Below, one piece after another: positions 61,538-64,000 of a DNA stretch of 64,000 nt. The notes under the pieces were generated by a model that saw nothing but the letters and a program-made list of their open reading frames with translations, did no database searches and was not told the DNA's origin. The stretch is from Epiperipatus broadwayi (Eukaryota; Onychophora; Udeonychophora; Euonychophora; Peripatidae): assembly GCA_028023455.1 (NCBI GenBank), contig JAQFVV010006504.1, positions 186,001 through 250,000 on the forward strand, in the 5' to 3' direction. The position numbers and the translations under genes were made by a program. Each line of letters begins with the position of its first letter. The stretch's first letter is position 1.

Positions 61538-61563
61538 CTCTCGGCTAACAACGCAAGACTAAA
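61535..61563 (-). mobile_element. SINE head fragment beside the 5' LTR
   Basis: On the minus strand it reads TTTAGTC, two variable bases, then GCGTTGTTAGCCGAGAGG followed by TC. This is the same 5' end as the SINE at 9013-9121, including the A box TAGCCGAGAGG. The copy stops after the A box, where (TA)n begins. It lies exactly at the inner edge of the upstream LTR, where a primer-binding site is expected, and no other candidate site is seen there. Confidence 0.7.
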
Positions 61564-62243
61564 CACAATTATATGTTTATGCAAATAAATCCAAAGACAT
61601 ACAAAACAATACTAAAGATCGAATATGACCTACTTTACAATTCCTATGATGTCACTTGAATGTTAAGAGGACAGTGGTCTGCTCTGGAGCTACCATACTA
61701 AATAAGTGACATTCAGCCCCTTTCAAAGGTCATCTGCATCGGTAGAGCTTCCAGTTCCCAGTATCCAATTCTTTACACATACCTTCATTTGACCAGTCCT
61801 GAGTTTCTGGATTTGATTGGTCACATCTTGTCCATCTTGGTCAAATCAATCCCTCCCAGTTCACTAGCAGCAAAAGATTTAGACTTAAGTCTTAGTTTGT
61901 TTGATTACCTTTGCAGCCCAATTACTTTTTAATTACACATCTTGTTTATCTGCAGAGTTCCTTCATTAACTAAACTTCTTATCTAAAAAGATTTGTTTTT
62001 TTTTGCTGTTTTAAAAAATAACACAACTATTAAAGTTTAATATAAATTAATGAAGTATTTTTTATCTTCACTTATATATATATATAACTTACATATGTAT
62101 ATGCGATAAATTATACACGCACATATGTTTAAATATTAAATCCTCATTTACATCATTTACTATTATTACTTATATAAAAGCTATAAGCGCTTAATAAGAA
62201 GTAATATTTATAACATATACTATTATTACTTTGCATATATATA
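61561..62243 (-). repeat. 5' long terminal repeat of Ty3/gypsy element
   Basis: The upstream LTR of the minus-strand element, alignable with 57600-58290. It has extra sequence TATAAAAGCTATAAGCGCTTAATAAG in the region around 62175-62200 that the other LTR lacks, and short indels elsewhere. It ends in a TA tract. Confidence 0.85.
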
Positions 62244-62248
62244 TATAT

Positions 62249-62280
62249 AAACCCGTGCAAATCTTCGTTTTAACATATAT
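62249..62280. repeat. Short motif shared with Penelope 3' flank
   Basis: AACCCGTGCAAATCTTCGTT followed by TTAACATATAT is nearly identical to 54469-54500, just outside the Penelope palindrome. In both places it is bordered by TA tracts. It may be a truncated end of a Penelope-like copy. Confidence 0.45.
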
Positions 62281-62299
62281 ATATATATATATATATATA

Positions 62300-63057
62300 C
62301 ATAACATTTACCAATGCCTTACTTTTAACCCTAGTATCCCCTATGACTCACTAACTATCAACACGATTTCTTTTACCCTGGAATAATGTATTTATAAGAT
62401 TTATAATCATAATAAATTTTAATAATCGTTATATAACCCTTAATAAGTATAGCCATTCACACCTAAAACATGATGTATTACATGTAAAATAAAAAAAAAT
62501 AGTTTTAAATATTACCTTTTCTATTTTAAAAGAATGTGTTTTTGGGAGATTTAAGAAAAAAATGCATATCAAAAATTCATAATAAAATTATTATTAATGG
62601 AAATAATGTCTATTTTTGTTTAACTAAATTCTAACTTCCAAAGTGCATTTTGAATATGATTTTCAGCGGTTTTTGGAGTGATACTTATTGACAAAATAAG
62701 AAGTAAGGATTACTAATGAAAGTTACATCTTGTTTTATTTTTTTAGAACTTGTCTATTGTTTTTGAAATTTGTTTAGAAGACAATCACTGGTGGACATAA
62801 AATTTAAGAATTCTTGGAAATATTGATAAACTTTTAATTGTCCATGTAATAAGGTTTTCTCTCAGGATATATTTAAAATGTAACTCTTCAATACCTAGAT
62901 TAAATTTTCCTTCTTTTTTTTTTGTTAGGTTGGTATTTGTTTTAATTTAATATTATGCTACAATGACTAAAAAGTAATGTAGGCAACTGGAATGAATGTT
63001 TCATAAGTCTTATCAGACTACCTTTATCTAGCCAACTAATATGGTTAATAATTAGTG
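62300..63057. other. AT-rich spacer
   Basis: Nothing recognisable as a gene or repeat. The open frame at 62942-63166 overlaps the mini fold-back and has no motif. Confidence 0.45.
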
Positions 63058-63211
63058 TTTTTCTGAAGGTTTGTGATGATGGTGTTCTAGCTGTATTTTT
63101 ATATTGGACTAACAGTTGAATGCATTTGGAATATTTAACTAAAAAATTAAACTTTTCTAAAGACATTCAACACACATATTAGATGATGGAAATAGTCCAA
63201 TATAAAAATAC
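63058..63211. repeat. Miniature derivative of the 7.4-kb fold-back
   Basis: The left end (TTCTGAAGGTTTGTGATGA to TATATTGGACT) matches 7366-7421. The sequence then jumps to GTTGAATGCATTTGGAATAT and AAAGACATTCAA, which match the right end at 8070-8130. The right terminus AATAGTCCAATATAAAAATA is the complement of the left. The whole middle with both tRNA-like units is deleted, leaving 154 bp with terminal inverted repeats. Confidence 0.75.
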
Positions 63212-64000
63212 GGTTAATAATTACTTTCTATTATTGTCATTTTTTTTAAACGGTACTAAAAGAGAACAATCTAGTTCGATCAAAGTGTCTTATCAAGTAC
63301 CAAGTTTTGTTTTTTTTTGTTTGTTAAGTCTAAATAACTCCCTTTATTTCCAAATTAATGATGTTCGAAATTACTATGGTTATCTTCTAGAAACCAAGTG
63401 ATGCTAAAATTTTCCATTGGTTGCATTATATACCTGCACTCACGCCTTGAACATTTGTTTATGAATGCCTTGCATTCAACTATTTCTAAAAATAACTTTA
63501 TTAACAAAAAATAATCAAATATAACTTAAATAATTTATTTTTATATAATTTTTTTTAAATTTAAATCTTACATTTCTTCTGTTTTTTTAAATACTTATCT
63601 ACACACAAATATTTTTTAGAAATATTAAAACTAAGTAATTGTCTATATTATTTCAATCATCTTTTTTATATCTTTAAAATAACTTATTCATTCAAATGTG
63701 AATGAAATATTTTTATCTCAACAACTTTCAAAATATAAGCAGTTTAAAATGAAAACAACTTTATGCGTGAAACAAATAAACATAATTGATTTCTATTTAT
63801 AATGTGATAATTTTGACCGCAACTATATACGATAAATATAAAGGAAAAAAATTCTTATAAAGATCATAAATATCTTCATTTTTTTAAAGCCAAAATAAGG
63901 GCTAACTACTACAATATATATATATATAAAGTTTTGAATCTAAGAAAAGAAGCATATTTAAATACTTTTGGTATTTATTATTTTTAAAAAAAAAAAAAAA
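63212..64000. other. AT-rich non-coding stretch to the window end
   Basis: No gene was found. The open frame at 63183-63401 has no motif. The window ends in an A homopolymer of at least 14. Confidence 0.45.

Larger units (their letters stand above)
57600..62243 (-). mobile_element. Ty3/gypsy LTR retrotransposon, gag-less and dead
   Basis: Two diverged LTRs enclose about 3.2 kb of minus-strand sequence. It contains, in order from the right, a protease, reverse transcriptase, RNase H and integrase, the order that defines Ty3/gypsy. Only about 200 bp lie between the protease and the upstream LTR, so gag and most of the leader are missing. The polyprotein is broken by frameshifts and stops throughout. 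No envelope-like frame is present. The LTRs differ from each other at many positions, so the insertion is old. Confidence 0.88.

Noticed and set aside
57600-62243. Endogenous retrovirus with envelope
   Set aside because: No envelope-like frame exists between the integrase and the downstream LTR, and the gene order and motifs fit an ordinary Ty3/gypsy retrotransposon.

Overview
The window looks like AT-rich, gene-poor animal nuclear DNA. I find no intact host gene, no rRNA gene and no convincing functional tRNA gene. Long TA, ATCT, GGAT/GATA, ATT and CT microsatellites, several kinds of degenerate retrotransposon and many fold-back (inverted-repeat) elements make up the recognisable content. 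This mix (RTE-type and other LINEs, a Penelope-like element with a GIY-YIG nuclease, a Ty3/gypsy LTR element, tRNA-derived SINEs) fits a mollusc, and most probably a cephalopod such as an octopus. That assignment is inference from repeat style, not from a marker gene.

Layout. 1-2.9 kb: anonymous AT-rich DNA, with a slightly richer stretch ending at a poly(A) signal. 2.96-5.99 kb: decayed RTE-type LINE on the minus strand, with endonuclease and reverse transcriptase (RT) pieces and a (GAT)n tail. 7.37-8.16 kb and 8.91-9.92 kb: two fold-back elements. The first carries two head-to-head tRNA-like segments. The second has a tRNA-derived SINE inserted in one arm with a target-site duplication. 14.0-17.1 kb: a 583-bp fold-back and two copies of a small MITE-like element. 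17.5-19.9 kb: a second minus-strand LINE, split by (TA)n. 21.1-21.9 kb: two hairpins. 26.2-27.8 kb: 3' end of a Penelope-like element. 33.8-35.7 kb: a compound microsatellite, then a 376-bp repeat arranged as a palindromic tandem array. 35.75-39.8 kb: further fold-back copies, and a cluster of four imperfect dyads. 40.4-40.7 kb: GGAT/GATA array. 44.8-50.4 kb: three minus-strand LINE fragments, each with a trinucleotide tail. 53.0-54.5 kb: a hairpin-family copy, and a near-perfect palindrome made of two Penelope 3' ends head to head. 57.6-62.24 kb: a gag-less Ty3/gypsy element on the minus strand between two diverged LTRs. 63.06-63.21 kb: a miniature derivative of the 7.4-kb fold-back.

Nothing here forms a working pathway. 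All recognisable coding sequence is mobile-element debris with stops and frameshifts. The most interesting theme is the density of inverted repeats. At least eleven hairpins or palindromes with arms of roughly 70 to 400 bp occur in 64 kb, several built from retroelement 3' ends or tRNA-like units. If they lie in introns, their transcripts would fold into long double-stranded RNA.
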